A DNA stretch of 64,000 nucleotides from Deltaproteobacteria bacterium (GCA_024276935.1 JAJRWH010000023.1:1-64000), one strand, 5' to 3'; shown: positions 17,562 through 28,167, numbered from the stretch's first letter. Program-made: numbers and translations. The notes: generated by a model from the sequence alone, not told the origin.

Positions 17562-20500
17562 TTAGCCTGACTCATGCGCCACCTCTACAAAGTGATTCAG
17601 CAGCGGAAAATAGAGCGCAGAGCGGATTTCACGCGTTGGTTCCATGGCCCGCATAAGACGAAAATAACTTGCAAGCTGAACCCGATAAAGAGCAATTTCA
17701 CGCTGAACAAAACGATCAACGGATTCGGTCGCCTGGGGAGTGCCGGTTTTGTAATCAATGATCCACCTGATTCCGTCCGGGTCAACGAAAGTCCGGTCAA
17801 TGACGGCATGGATCAATTGGCCATCGAGTTGCCCCGAAAGCTCAAGTTCGCTGGCCCCTTGTTGATGCGGATGAAGAATCCATTGCCCTTTTTCACTGGC
17901 CAGAGCTTTCTCGACCGCAGCACGAACGCGCACAATTGCCTGCTTCAGATCCTGATTTGCGACCCCAAGGCCCGCCAGTTGGCGCCTTAACCACTGCTCC
18001 TGAACTTGCGGTTTTTGCTCCTGCCAGTACTCTGTTCCCCGCCGGGTGATCTGCTCAAAGATTTTATGAACCAGGGTTCCGACATGCCGTCGTGCCTGAG
18101 ATTCCTGGCCTCTGAAAGAATCTTGTTGTTCATCCCCTTGCAGAGTCGAGGGTTGCCGGGTCTGAACCTGAGCAGAGACCAGCGGTTTCTGCGAAAAGGG
18201 CAAGGTCCAGTCAGCTGGCAATCGTCGCAAAAGCAAAGGTTTGAATTCTTCTTCCGTCTCCTGCGCGACCAGAGGTTGATGACAAAAATCATCTTTGAGG
18301 ACAGGCCAGAGTTTTGCCAACAACGACCCGGCCTCCGGTTTCAGATCACCTTTTTGAGTCTCTTTCGCGTGGCCAAACAGGTACAGCTGTTTTTTGGCCC
18401 GGGTCGCGGCAACATAGAGCAGACGTGACACCTCAAGATCCTGCTTCTTACGTTCAAGGCGAGCGATAAACTGATAAATCGGATCCTGATCGCTGCCATC
18501 TTTTGCCGCTATCGGAGCCATCAGCAACCCGGCCTGCGGATCTTCCACCCAGCGCAACAGCGGGCTGTCAGCCTGACGTGGCGAACGCCCAAGGCCGGGC
18601 AAAATGACATGATCAAACTCCAGACCTTTTGCTTTGTGGATTGTCATCACTTGCAACTGCGCATCGGCCTCGACATCCGGCACGGCAAAAAGACGCGCCA
18701 ATCCTTCTTCCAGCATATCATGACTCGGCAATTCACCGCCTGTCTGTAAATTCTCGAGCAGGTCAAAGACCAGAGCGGCATCGTCTCTTCCTCCCTGGCC
18801 ATAACAGGCACCGCCACCAAGAGCAAGCCAGCAGGATTCAACCAGAATCCGCAGAGGATAACGACCTCGGCGCCTCAAGCCTTTTTTCAAAATTGGCCAG
18901 ATTCGAGCGATTCGTTGTCTTCCCTCAGAAGAAAGGTTCTGTAAAGAATCAGGATTTTCCAAAACCCCGGGGATGGTTCTTCCCTGCGAGACCTCAGTCA
19001 ACAGGTACATATCTTCAAGGGTCAACCCGCACCAGGGAGCGCGCAACAAACTCAACCAGGCAAGCTGATCGGCGCGGTGCAGCAAGGCTCGAGTCAGAGT
19101 CAGCAGATCAAGCGCGACCGGCTGACGGCCCAGAAATTCGATATCCTGCGCTTGATACGGCAGATTTCTTTTGCGTAACTGACTCAAAATATGGGGAAGG
19201 TGGTTACGACCACGAACCAGAATAGCGATCGTATCCTGCGGTTTTTCACTGCGGATTTTTTCAACAAGGGCGGCAACCTGTTCAGCTTCACCTGAATCAT
19301 CACGGCCATTAAACGCGGTCAGACTGAGCGCAGGTTCCGCGAGAGACGCATGAACCGCTGTAGCGGGAGCCAGAGGCACGGCACCGGAAGTCACCTCAAC
19401 CTCAGCGGGAAAGATCTCGGCAAAAGTACGATTCACCCAATCGACAATACCCTGCTGTGAACGAAAGTTTGCCTGCAAACGCAAGGGTTTCAGTCTGGGG
19501 CCATTGTCGCCAAGGCGTCCAGCAAAAGACGTGAGAAAAAGACCGACTTCGGCTTCACGAAAACGGTAAATCGACTGCATCGGATCACCGACCAGAAAAA
19601 GGCTGCGCCCGTCACCGTCCTGCCAGCCTGAGGTCAACATTTCGAGTAAACCGTACTGCATCCAGGAGGTATCCTGAAATTCATCAACAAGAATATGGTC
19701 AATTCGATTGTCAAGTTTGAGCAGCAGATCACTGGGATCATCAACTGACCCCAAAGCGGCACGAGCCATCAAAGAGATTTCACTGTAGTCAGCCTGCCCT
19801 TCAGCACGAAAGACCAACCAAAGTTCACCAACCAACTGTGGCAGCAGCTGGATCAAACAGCCCAGAATCTGACGTTGCTCCTGCGGATATCGAGCCTCTG
19901 GCAATTGTCGGCACAGTTCAAGACCATTGAGAAAAGACGGGTATGCTTCCAATTGTTCGACAAGCTGCTGCATCCGTTTTCGTGGCAGAGAATCATTGGC
20001 CGGAAAACCACAACTTGCTGAAATACCACGAGGTTTGCGCAAAGTCCCGGAACTGGACAAAAGCAGGTCGGCCAGTCCTTTCCAGAGCGGAAGATGAGCA
20101 ACGTCGGCACCGGGCATCCAGTCAAGATCCGTCAGACAAAGTAAGGGGCGGTCCTTGCCATGTGCCAGGTTGGCCGCAGCGACACGTCCACATGCGAGAA
20201 ATTCAGCGGTCAGAGAGTTCGGAAGAAGTTGAACAAGATGCTTCAGTTCAGCTTCAACCACCTCTGTCAGGGCTGATTCGAGAGCCAGACAAGGATCATC
20301 CTGATTGATCGTATAAAGATGACGCAGCCACTGATCGCGTCTTTTCAACATCTCTATCAACATCTGCTGCAAGCGACTCATATTGTTGTCAAGATGCGTC
20401 AGCAACAGCCTGAGGGATTCACTGACCGAGCGGTCGGTGCCCAGTCGTTGCAGCAACCGTTCGGTCGCTTGCAGATAAAGCCGGGTTGGATCGTCGGCTA

Positions 20501-20924
20501 ATTCGGGCAGTCCACCAAAACGTGACAACCAGGGCATTTTACGAACCAGAGAACTGTTGAAACTATCGATGGTCTGGATTGCCAGAAGAGCCGGGTTTTG
20601 CAAAAGATTCCAGCCACGGGTTTTATCTTGCTTAAGCGCCTGGGTGGCCAGAGTCCAGGTTTGTGCCTTGTGGTCTTCATCTGGGCAGGCGGACTGGGCC
20701 GCGCTCAAGGCGTCAACCAGACGATTGCGCATTTCAGCAGCGGCTTTACGAGTAAAAGTGATTGCCAGAATCTGTTGCGGGGTTTCGACCCGGGCCAGCA
20801 GGGCAAGATAACGTTGGATCAACAGTTCGGTTTTTCCGGAACCTGCCGGAGCCTGAACAATAAACGAGCCTGAAGGATCGATTGCGCGGCTCCGTTCGTT
20901 CTGATCACAAACTGTCTGCATCAT
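17562..20924 (-). CDS. UvrD/Rep-type helicase with C-terminal nuclease domain (AddA/RecB-like)
   Basis: Product of 1120 residues. Superfamily 1 helicase motifs are present: Walker A VQAPAGSGKTELLIQRY near the start, motif Ia ITFTRKAAAEM, Walker B VDEFQDTSW, LVGDPMQSIYRFREAE, motif IV NFRS, and IHKAKGLEFDHVILP with YVAATRAK. A RecB-type nuclease domain follows, with HAVIDRTFVDPDG and IDYKTG. Together with the upstream gene it forms a two-subunit end-processing machine for double-strand breaks, as AddAB or RecBCD do. The start at 20922-20924 overlaps the upstream stop and has GGGGGAGG before it. It may be called AddA, though sequence distance from Bacillus AddA leaves the exact name open. Confidence 0.92.
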   Translation of the reverse strand: MMQTVCDQNERSRAIDPSGSFIVQAPAGSGKTELLIQRYLALLARVETPQQILAITFTRKAAAEMRNRLVDALSAAQSACPDEDHKAQTWTLATQALKQDKTRGWNLLQNPALLAIQTIDSFNSSLVRKMPWLSRFGGLPELADDPTRLYLQATERLLQRLGTDRSVSESLRLLLTHLDNNMSRLQQMLIEMLKRRDQWLRHLYTINQDDPCLALESALTEVVEAELKHLVQLLPNSLTAEFLACGRVAAANLAHGKDRPLLCLTDLDWMPGADVAHLPLWKGLADLLLSSSGTLRKPRGISASCGFPANDSLPRKRMQQLVEQLEAYPSFLNGLELCRQLPEARYPQEQRQILGCLIQLLPQLVGELWLVFRAEGQADYSEISLMARAALGSVDDPSDLLLKLDNRIDHILVDEFQDTSWMQYGLLEMLTSGWQDGDGRSLFLVGDPMQSIYRFREAEVGLFLTSFAGRLGDNGPRLKPLRLQANFRSQQGIVDWVNRTFAEIFPAEVEVTSGAVPLAPATAVHASLAEPALSLTAFNGRDDSGEAEQVAALVEKIRSEKPQDTIAILVRGRNHLPHILSQLRKRNLPYQAQDIEFLGRQPVALDLLTLTRALLHRADQLAWLSLLRAPWCGLTLEDMYLLTEVSQGRTIPGVLENPDSLQNLSSEGRQRIARIWPILKKGLRRRGRYPLRILVESCWLALGGGACYGQGGRDDAALVFDLLENLQTGGELPSHDMLEEGLARLFAVPDVEADAQLQVMTIHKAKGLEFDHVILPGLGRSPRQADSPLLRWVEDPQAGLLMAPIAAKDGSDQDPIYQFIARLERKKQDLEVSRLLYVAATRAKKQLYLFGHAKETQKGDLKPEAGSLLAKLWPVLKDDFCHQPLVAQETEEEFKPLLLRRLPADWTLPFSQKPLVSAQVQTRQPSTLQGDEQQDSFRGQESQARRHVGTLVHKIFEQITRRGTEYWQEQKPQVQEQWLRRQLAGLGVANQDLKQAIVRVRAAVEKALASEKGQWILHPHQQGASELELSGQLDGQLIHAVIDRTFVDPDGIRWIIDYKTGTPQATESVDRFVQREIALYRVQLASYFRLMRAMEPTREIRSALYFPLLNHFVEVAHESG

Positions 20925-23575
20925 TGCACCTCCCCCTCTTTTTCCGCTTCGACAATCCGGCACAGACTGCTCAAATCACAGTAACGACAGGCATATTTTT
21001 CGGCTGCCGGATCAACCCGGGCGATCCCGGCCACAAAATCCTCGGCCAGAGATTCGAGCTGGTTTCTCCAGTGGTGGAGTAATTCATCCCAGTTATGCAA
21101 TTCCTGCTGTCTGGCTCTGCGATGGTTTTCAACCGCCTCTACTCCGGGCAACAGCTCTGCCGTTCGCGCGACACCGATCAACTTGCATTGGCCACGTCGA
21201 ACCTGGGCAAAAGCGATACCATCGGCATCATGATCTGAACGACTGATGGCGTAAATTGGCAACTGCGGTTCAAGCAAACGGTCACCGATTAACAGTTCAG
21301 CCTCAACCTTGCCCGTTTTGTAATCGAGAATGATCAGACTTCCATCCTCCAGTTGATCCATGCGATCAACGACTGTTCTGATCTGCAAAGGGCCAATCGT
21401 CTCAAACTGTTCGGCCTCCAGATGAACCACCTGAAACGGCATGCGCTTCAGTTCAATCGTTGTCAGCCAGTCGTCGAGTAATCCCTGTAAACGATCCTGC
21501 TCGATTGCAAGCAACTCGGCTTGGGGTTTGGGCCGCTCGGCATAGTATTCATCAATTGCCTTCGTTACCGCCTGAAAAACCTGTTGGTCACGCTGGTCAG
21601 GGGTTAGATCAATCAGTTGCTGTTGATTTTTGATTGCATGCCAAAAGAGCTCGAGTGCCTTGTGGAGCAGACTGCCTCGGGTCATGGCATCCAGACCTGG
21701 CTGTGCCTCATCAAAGCTGCGCACTCGCAGGCGGTGATGAGCAAAAGCCCGAAATGGACAGAGAGCCTGATCCTTAAGAATGCTGGTGCCACCCTTTTCG
21801 CTGACTGTTGCAACAGGAGGAGCCTGAGAATCGTCCAGTTGCTCCAAGGTCAACGACGTCGCGGCTATTTGGCTCAGAATATCCACTTTTGCCGCAAAAA
21901 CGGGTTTTGCCTCAGGCAGGTGTCGCACCAACGGACTGGGCCGCAAATCGCTATCACCTTCACGACGCGGATAGCTGAAAATGGTTGTGGCCCCGGCAGC
22001 CTTGAGACGCGCGATGACCTGGTGGGCGAAATCGAGTTCGCGTTCGGGACTTGAATGCGGCATCTGACAGGAGGCTTGCAAGGACACAGGCAAAAAGGGA
22101 TTCGGGCGAGCAGCAGCGGGCAAGGCATCTTCGGTCATTCCCATCACCCAAAGATGCTCAAACTCAAGGCCTGCCGACTCCAATAATCCGACGACCTGTA
22201 CAGACCCGGTCGGAGCTTCCAGTTGAAAATCTGTATCCGCCGCCAACTGGCGCAAAAGCCCCAGCGCCTTGAGGCACTCCAGGGGTTGCGAAACCATGTC
22301 GAGTGACGCCAATCCCGGCAGTAATTTGTCGCGCCAGGCACAAACCATCTGATACTCATTACTGGCAAGAGACCTCTCTCCCGGCCAGCCGATTTTTGTC
22401 AGGACCTCATCAAACAGCACCGCCCATTCTCCGGGCATCCGAGATTTTTTATCTTTTGCCAACTCACCCAGAATTTCCAGACAACGAACAAAAGCAGGAA
22501 TCCGGTTGGCACTTTTTGCCAGATCGACCAGGCGTGTTAATCGAAAAGAGGCCTGGCGAAAAGAGCGTAAACGGCTGTCAAAAATTGCTCGCTGATCGGC
22601 CTCAGACAGACTCGCCTGCAGATATGGCGTGCGTAACAAAAAACTGACCAGATCGAGTGAAAGAGAAAACCCGACAGAAAGAATCTCCAGAGCGGCATGG
22701 ATTGGTCCCTGTTCAATGAGCGGGGTTCCCAGAGAGAGACTGAAAAGGTTCTCCTCATCATCGCGCTGCAAAACAGCCTGCGGATCGATCTGGTCGCGAA
22801 AGATCCGTTCAATCTGGCTCCGTCGCGCCTGAAGATCCATCACCACAATCCCGATCGATTCAACACCTTCTTGCAACAGAGCCCGTGTCCAGCAGGCGGC
22901 CTGAACAATTTCATGTTGCGAATCATTTGCCGGATAAAGATACGCCCGATGGTCCGCAGAAGGTTCAGGATCAACAATGCGAGTCTGACCACCTTCAGCC
23001 GTTATCTGCTGACAAAGTTTCAACAACAGCGGGCTTTGTTGGTCAAACCCGGTCAGAATCAACTGCTGCGGAGCTTTGAGTCGACCGGTTGCAAAGGCCT
23101 CCAGCACCTGATAAATCAACAATGATCGGTCTTGCCAGCCATGTTCACCAGCTAACTGCCGGTAAGTCTGCAACCAGTTTTTGAATGCCAGCTGATCAAG
23201 GGAAAGGAGATCCCCTTCAAGCTCTACCTGGTATTCACTTAAGAGTTGTGCCGCCTGCGTAGCTTTTTCTGCTGTTGCAGAAAGATGGAGCAGCGCCTTG
23301 TCGTTGTTTAGTGAATCCTCCTCGATGATCTGCTGCCAAAGTCGTTTTTGTTGAAAACCATCCAGTTGCTGCCATTCAAGATCAAGTTCCGCGAGCATTC
23401 TTCCCCACCAGCCGTCAAAACTGAAGATGGCCGGAGTCTCCCAGGCGACCTTGCCCTCAGCAATCATCTGACGGTCAAACATCAACTGCAGATGGCGCGA
23501 CAGACGTTTGTTCGAGGTCAGGATCAGGCCTCCGTCAGCAGCGGCAGCAATAATTTTTTCAAGATATGGGGTCAC
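20921..23575 (-). CDS. PD-(D/E)XK nuclease family DNA repair protein (AddB-like)
   Basis: Product of 884 residues of the family described as a probable DNA repair protein always paired with a UvrD-type helicase. It opens with an inactive helicase-like part (GGLILTSNKRLSRHL, taking the place of a Walker A) and ends with a nuclease domain: DQALCPFRAFAHHRL, LEDGSLIILDYKTGK, and CRYCDLSSLC. The last cysteines together with CPFRAF form the pattern of an AddB-type iron-sulfur clasp. I choose the GTG at 23573-23575, with AAGGGTG before it, since the family begins near TPYLEKI; a TTG 36 bases further upstream is possible. It overlaps the helicase gene by 4 bases. Confidence 0.88.
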   Translation of the reverse strand: MTPYLEKIIAAAADGGLILTSNKRLSRHLQLMFDRQMIAEGKVAWETPAIFSFDGWWGRMLAELDLEWQQLDGFQQKRLWQQIIEEDSLNNDKALLHLSATAEKATQAAQLLSEYQVELEGDLLSLDQLAFKNWLQTYRQLAGEHGWQDRSLLIYQVLEAFATGRLKAPQQLILTGFDQQSPLLLKLCQQITAEGGQTRIVDPEPSADHRAYLYPANDSQHEIVQAACWTRALLQEGVESIGIVVMDLQARRSQIERIFRDQIDPQAVLQRDDEENLFSLSLGTPLIEQGPIHAALEILSVGFSLSLDLVSFLLRTPYLQASLSEADQRAIFDSRLRSFRQASFRLTRLVDLAKSANRIPAFVRCLEILGELAKDKKSRMPGEWAVLFDEVLTKIGWPGERSLASNEYQMVCAWRDKLLPGLASLDMVSQPLECLKALGLLRQLAADTDFQLEAPTGSVQVVGLLESAGLEFEHLWVMGMTEDALPAAARPNPFLPVSLQASCQMPHSSPERELDFAHQVIARLKAAGATTIFSYPRREGDSDLRPSPLVRHLPEAKPVFAAKVDILSQIAATSLTLEQLDDSQAPPVATVSEKGGTSILKDQALCPFRAFAHHRLRVRSFDEAQPGLDAMTRGSLLHKALELFWHAIKNQQQLIDLTPDQRDQQVFQAVTKAIDEYYAERPKPQAELLAIEQDRLQGLLDDWLTTIELKRMPFQVVHLEAEQFETIGPLQIRTVVDRMDQLEDGSLIILDYKTGKVEAELLIGDRLLEPQLPIYAISRSDHDADGIAFAQVRRGQCKLIGVARTAELLPGVEAVENHRRARQQELHNWDELLHHWRNQLESLAEDFVAGIARVDPAAEKYACRYCDLSSLCRIVEAEKEGEVQ

Positions 23576-23625
23576 TTGTTCACCCTTCCCGTACAGATAA
23601 AAACCAGGCAAAATGTTATTGTGTT

Positions 23626-23654
23626 TTGAATCGACTTACAACTTATATTAAAAT
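23626..23654 (+). promoter_or_regulatory. Candidate sigma-70 promoter for glpK
   Basis: TTGAAT (23626-23631) and TAAAAT (23649-23654) with a 17-base spacer, in the AT-rich gap between the nuclease gene and glpK; the expected transcript start is about 70 bases before the glpK ATG. Confidence 0.5.
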
Positions 23655-23732
23655 CTCGCTACGACATAAAAAGACATTCGCACTGAGTACAGATAAAGTA
23701 TCTTCCTCCTTTCGTGCCCCAAGGACTTTGCC

Positions 23733-25220
23733 ATGACCGACCAACCGCTTATTCTCGCTATTGACCAGGGTACCACCAGTAGTCGTGCCATAGTATTTGA
23801 TCAGTCAGGAACAATAATCGCGACCTCACAGCAAGAATTCAGACAGATTTTTCCTGCTGATGGCTGGGTCGAGCACCATCCTCTGGAAATCTGGGAAACA
23901 ACCCTGACGACGGCCCGGGAAGCGTTGCAGACCGCAGAACAAAAAGGCGGCAAAGTCTCCGCAATCGGCATTACCAACCAGCGTGAAACAACCCTGCTCT
24001 GGGATCGTCAGACCGGCCAGACCATCGGTAATGCAATCGTCTGGCAGGATCGTCGCACCAGTGATCAGTGTCAGAAGCTCAAGGAAAAATCCCTGGAAAA
24101 GATTTTCACCGAACGCACCGGCCTGTTGCTTGACCCCTATTTTTCAGGCACAAAGCTGGCGTGGATCCTTGATAAAAACCCCGACTTCCGTCAGCCCGCC
24201 GAGCAGGGAAAGCTGGCTTTTGGCACCGTCGATTCCTTCTTGTTGTGGCGCTTAACCGGTGGGCAAGTTCACGCAACAGATGCGACCAATGCATCACGGA
24301 CCCTGATCTTTAATATCCATACCCAAAAATGGGACGATGAGCTTCTGGAAATACTGAACATCCCCAAACCTCTTTTGCCTGAAGTGAAAGATTGTGCCGC
24401 CGATTTCGGCATGACTGCACCAGAAATATTCGGTCGTCCGATTCCAATCTGTGGTATCGCCGGTGACCAGCAGGCAGCCTCTATTGGCCAGGCCTGTTTT
24501 CAACCCGGTATGGTCAAAAGTACCTACGGCACCGGCTGTTTTGTCATGATGAATACCGGTGACAAAGCAGTCAGGTCGGCAAATCGCCTACTCACCACGG
24601 TTGCCTATCGCCTGAAAGGTGAAACCAGCTACGCCCTAGAAGGGAGTATTTTCAGCGCCGGTTCTGCGGTTCAATGGTTGCGTGATGCTCTCGGTCTGAT
24701 CGAAACAGCAGCCCAGAGTGAAGAACTGGCGGCAGGGATCTCTTCCACCGGTGGTGTTTATATGGTCCCTGCCTTTACCGGACTGGGGGCGCCTCATTGG
24801 GACCCGCAGGCACGTGGTGCACTTCTTGGACTGACACGAGATTCAGGCCGGGCTGAAATTGTACGTGCAACGCTTGAATCGATCAGCTATCAGACTGCGG
24901 ATCTGCTGCATGGAATGGAGTCTGACAGTGGTATCAGCATCGAGCGACTGCGGGTCGATGGCGGAATGGCGGCCAACAACTGGCTGATGGATTTTCTTGC
25001 CGGGATCCTGGATTTGCCGGTTGATCGTCCAATCGTAACCGAAACGACCGCACTGGGAGTTGCCTATCTCGCCGGATTACAGACCGGTCTGTATAAAAAC
25101 CTGGAAGATATTGCTCAAAGCTGGCAATTGCACAGATCATTCAAACCGCAGCTGGCTGATGACCGTCGCAAACAGCTGCTGGAAGGTTGGCAACAAGCCT
25201 TGAAACGCGTTCTTGCCTGA
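23733..25220 (+). CDS. glpK: Glycerol kinase
   Basis: Product of 495 residues, normal for GlpK. It phosphorylates glycerol to glycerol 3-phosphate with ATP. The FGGY-kinase features are plain: [15 protein letters not shown] at the start, [48 protein letters not shown], and [20 protein letters not shown] is just upstream of the ATG. No glpF, glpD or glpR is adjacent, so it appears to be a single-gene unit with its own promoter and a hairpin after the stop. It converges on the uracil-DNA glycosylase gene. Confidence 0.97.
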   Translation: MTDQPLILAIDQGTTSSRAIVFDQSGTIIATSQQEFRQIFPADGWVEHHPLEIWETTLTTAREALQTAEQKGGKVSAIGITNQRETTLLWDRQTGQTIGNAIVWQDRRTSDQCQKLKEKSLEKIFTERTGLLLDPYFSGTKLAWILDKNPDFRQPAEQGKLAFGTVDSFLLWRLTGGQVHATDATNASRTLIFNIHTQKWDDELLEILNIPKPLLPEVKDCAADFGMTAPEIFGRPIPICGIAGDQQAASIGQACFQPGMVKSTYGTGCFVMMNTGDKAVRSANRLLTTVAYRLKGETSYALEGSIFSAGSAVQWLRDALGLIETAAQSEELAAGISSTGGVYMVPAFTGLGAPHWDPQARGALLGLTRDSGRAEIVRATLESISYQTADLLHGMESDSGISIERLRVDGGMAANNWLMDFLAGILDLPVDRPIVTETTALGVAYLAGLQTGLYKNLEDIAQSWQLHRSFKPQLADDRRKQLLEGWQQALKRVLA

Positions 25221-25230
25221 GAATCGGAAT

Positions 25231-25250
25231 CCTCCTTCAAGGAGGCTTTA
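25231..25250. terminator. Possible bidirectional terminator between glpK and udg
   Basis: CCTCCTT-C-AAGGAGG hairpin at 25231-25245 followed by CTTTAT, placed 10 bases after the glpK stop and just beyond the end of the convergent glycosylase gene. The T tract is weak. Confidence 0.45.
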
Positions 25251-25985
25251 TCCGGTTTCTCCCTGAAGCCGATGCATCACCTGCTTTACGTCCTCCCACA
25301 CCTGCTGTTTTCCCGCAGGATGGCGCAACAGGTAGGCAGGATGAAATGTCGGCATCAAGGGGATTCCCTCATAAGTGTGCCACGCACCACGCAATCTGCT
25401 GATCGCCGTCGTACTCTGCAACAGGGTCTGAGTCGCAAAACGGCCAAGACAAAGGATCATCTCGGGAGAAATGGCCCTCAGCTGCCGTTTCAGGTAGGCT
25501 TCGCAGGCCATAATTTCTTCTTTTTCAGGGTTGCGATTTCCAGGTGGCCGACATTTGATCACATTACAGATATAGACATCCTCACGACGCAGTTTCATGG
25601 CAAACAGAATTCGGTCGAGTAACTGACCCGCTTCACCAACAAAGGGCTCCCCTTTTTTATCTTCCTGAAAACCTGGAGCTTCGCCAACCAGAACCAGGCG
25701 AGCCTGTGGATTTCCAACCCCGAAAACAATTCGCTGCCGCTCACCACAAAGGGTACACCCCTGGCAATCGGCCAGTTCTTGTTGAATATCTGCGAGGGAT
25801 TCACCTATGGCAGGTTCCGCAGACTGACTTGTTGATGCCCGGGATTCGGACACCGAAGACAGTTCGGTCGGCTTTCTGGAAACGGGTAGAGGGACAACTT
25901 CAACCCCGGATTCACGTAAATCTTCAAAAATTGCCCGGCAACCACTGATCACCGCACGACATTCCTGATATAATTTATCGGGCAT
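25248..25985 (-). CDS. Uracil-DNA glycosylase, family 4
   Basis: Product of 245 residues. After a linker of about 70 residues it has CQGCTLC (74-80, iron-sulfur ligands), GEAPGFQEDKKGEPFVG (active-site loop of family 4), CNVIKCRPPGNRNP, a further cysteine at 161 and the C-terminal FHPAYLLRHP. It removes uracil from DNA at the start of base excision repair. The N-terminal 70 residues are low in conservation and proline/serine-rich, and are common in members of this family that resemble phage polymerase-associated proteins. Divergent from the downstream plus-strand phospholipase-like gene by 50 bases. Confidence 0.93.
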   Translation of the reverse strand: MPDKLYQECRAVISGCRAIFEDLRESGVEVVPLPVSRKPTELSSVSESRASTSQSAEPAIGESLADIQQELADCQGCTLCGERQRIVFGVGNPQARLVLVGEAPGFQEDKKGEPFVGEAGQLLDRILFAMKLRREDVYICNVIKCRPPGNRNPEKEEIMACEAYLKRQLRAISPEMILCLGRFATQTLLQSTTAISRLRGAWHTYEGIPLMPTFHPAYLLRHPAGKQQVWEDVKQVMHRLQGETG

Positions 25986-26035
25986 GGTCTTATCGCCTCT
26001 AAAGGAGTCTCCCGCTTCTGGTCAGCGGATAAAAT

Positions 26036-26959
26036 ATGAAACAACCTGATATACGTCTTACCACTTTGATTCTGACCCTCATCGCACTACTGGTGCCAGC
26101 GGATGCTTTTGCCTGGGGAGCCGGAGTTCATCTGAGCCTTGGAGCCCGGATTCTTGCCAACCCGCAACTTTTACCCCTGGCGCTGCAAAATCTGTTAAGC
26201 AGTTTTCCCTACGATTTTCTCTATGGGTGCGTTGCTGCCGACATTACCCTGGGGAAAAAATTCACCCACTACCTTGAGCACTGTCATAACTGGCGGATCG
26301 GCATCAAAATTCTGGATAATGCTGAAACACCGGCCCATCAAGCCTGTGCCTGGGGCTATCTGGCCCACCTGGCCGCAGATACTGTCGCGCATAATTATTT
26401 TGTCCCCTTCAATATGACGCGTACCTTCAATACGGTGATGCTAAAGCATACCTACTGGGAATTACGTGCCGAGAGCAAGGTCAGCAACGAAACCTGGCAG
26501 CTGGCCCGTGACCTCGCCAAAGGGGATTACCGCAGTCACGATAAAATGCTCAGTTGCATCCTTTCTGACACGATCCTCTCGTTTCGCACCAACAAGCGAC
26601 TTTTCAACTCAATGCTTCTGGTCAGCCGCCTGCAACAGTGGCAAAAATTGTTGAACAATGTTTCGCAACGATCAAAATGGGAATTTACCGCAGCCGACCA
26701 GAATGAATACGTCGACCTGGCCTACACCGCTGTCGAAGGGATTATGGCCAACGAAAACAGTCCCTTCTGGCAGGCAGACCCAACAGGCGAACGGGCTTTG
26801 ACCGCAGCCAAACTGATTCGCAAAAATCTGAATCTGCTGTGGCTTGATGGCAAGCTACATCAGGAAGATGCTGAAATTATCCTGGGCGACCTCAGGCAAC
26901 GCTTTCGCGTCGGCATTACCGACCCGGACAGTCTGCTTGACTTGCTGATTCAGGTTTAG
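26036..26959 (+). CDS. Secreted zinc-dependent phospholipase C-like protein
   Basis: Product of 307 residues with a signal peptide ending at AFA (about residue 26), so the mature protein would begin with Trp27. This matches the PLC family, where the N-terminal Trp itself binds zinc. Further ligands fit: H32 in GVHLSLG, D69 in AADITLG, histidines at 78-84, and H111, D115 and H119 in HLAADTVAHNYF. The second half is more divergent from Bacillus PLC and lacks obvious membrane-binding loops. The likely role is a periplasmic or secreted phosphoesterase; the substrate is unproven. Its end overlaps the coaBC end by 4 bases. Confidence 0.82.
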   Translation: MKQPDIRLTTLILTLIALLVPADAFAWGAGVHLSLGARILANPQLLPLALQNLLSSFPYDFLYGCVAADITLGKKFTHYLEHCHNWRIGIKILDNAETPAHQACAWGYLAHLAADTVAHNYFVPFNMTRTFNTVMLKHTYWELRAESKVSNETWQLARDLAKGDYRSHDKMLSCILSDTILSFRTNKRLFNSMLLVSRLQQWQKLLNNVSQRSKWEFTAADQNEYVDLAYTAVEGIMANENSPFWQADPTGERALTAAKLIRKNLNLLWLDGKLHQEDAEIILGDLRQRFRVGITDPDSLLDLLIQV

Positions 26960-28164
26960 GCCCTTCTCTTTTCGAGCAACTTCACAATCTGGTCAAGCAG
27001 ACGGAAGGCCACTTCATCCTTGCTCAGCAGAGGCAGTTCTTCTTGATGGCCATCCGCAAAAAGAAGCCGCACCAGATTGGTTTCGCTGCCGAAACCGGCC
27101 CCTTCAGCCGTCACATCATTGGCGATGATCAAATCGAGATTTTTGTTTTGTAACTTGGCCTCGGCATTGGCCAGCAGATTTTCTGTTTCAGCAGCAAAAC
27201 CGACCAGAATCTGCTGCTTTTTTCGGCGTCCCAGTTCAGCCAGCAAATCCGGATTTTTTTCCAGTTGCAGGCAAAGTGTCTCATCCTTTTTTTTGATCTT
27301 CTGCTCAGACTTGTGAGCCGGTCGATAATCAGCCACCGCAGCCGCCTTGATCACCACATCACAATCGGCAAAATGCCGATCAAGTTACTGCTGCATCTGT
27401 TGCGCCGTTTCAACCTGCAGGGTTTTGACCCCTGCGGGTTCACAAAGTGCAACCGGACCGGAAATCAATGTGACCTCGGCCCCCCGCGCAGCAGCAGCCC
27501 TGGCAATCGCATAACCCATTTTTCCAGAAGAATGATTGCTCAGATAACGGACCGGGTCGATCTCCTCCCGCGTCGGACCGGCAGTGACCAGAACGCGAAC
27601 AGCCTTCAGATCATCATCGGCCAGCAGTTGGCACGCCGCCTCGAAGATCTGTTCGGGATCAGGAAGTTTGCCCTTGCCCTGCCATCCACATGCCAGATCA
27701 CCACTGACCGGATCAATGATATGATAGCCATCGGCAAGCAATTGCTTCTGGTTGCGCTGATACCCCGGACTTTCAAACATGTTGGTATTCATTGCCGGAC
27801 AGAGCAACACCGGAGCCCTGGTTGCCATCAAACTGGTCGAGAGCAGATCATCCGCCAGACCATTGGCCAGTTTTCCGACCAGATTGGCCGTTGCAGGTGC
27901 CACCAGAAACAGATCAGCACGTTCGGCCAGTGAAATATGGCCGATCTCCTGTTCCTGATAGAGATCAAACATTGCCGTGTGGACCGGATTGCGCGAGAGG
28001 GTTTGAAACGTCAATGGGGTGACAAACTCACACGCATTGCGCGTCATCACGACATGAACCTCGGCCTGGGCTTTGACCAGCAGACGCAACAGTTCAACGG
28101 CTTTATAAACGGCGATCCCACCGCTGACCCCCAGAACAACCGTTTTTCCTTGTAGCTCAGGCAT
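26956..28164 (-). pseudogene. coaBC: CoaBC (PPC decarboxylase / PPC synthetase) interrupted by an in-frame TAA
   Basis: The bifunctional CoA enzyme is encoded in one frame broken by TAA at 27385-27387. The first part (28164-27385, 259 residues) holds the whole decarboxylase: [30 protein letters not shown] and the cysteine in LACGWQGKG, plus the start of the synthetase ([24 protein letters not shown]). After the stop the same frame continues LDRHFADCDVVIKAAAVADY, then KIKKK, VGFAAET and LDLIIANDVT to the normal end. No base is lost or gained. Both halves look otherwise intact. A GTG at 27355-27357 might restart translation. CoaBC is normally essential, so this is a sequencing error, a very recent mutation, or a tolerated split. 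If the codon is wrong the gene is an ordinary 402-residue CoaBC. Confidence 0.85.
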
Positions 28165-28167
28165 CTT

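Noticed and set aside
27385-27387. Recoding of the coaBC stop as selenocysteine or pyrrolysine
   Set aside because: The codon is TAA; these use TGA and TAG, and no SECIS-like hairpin is next to it.
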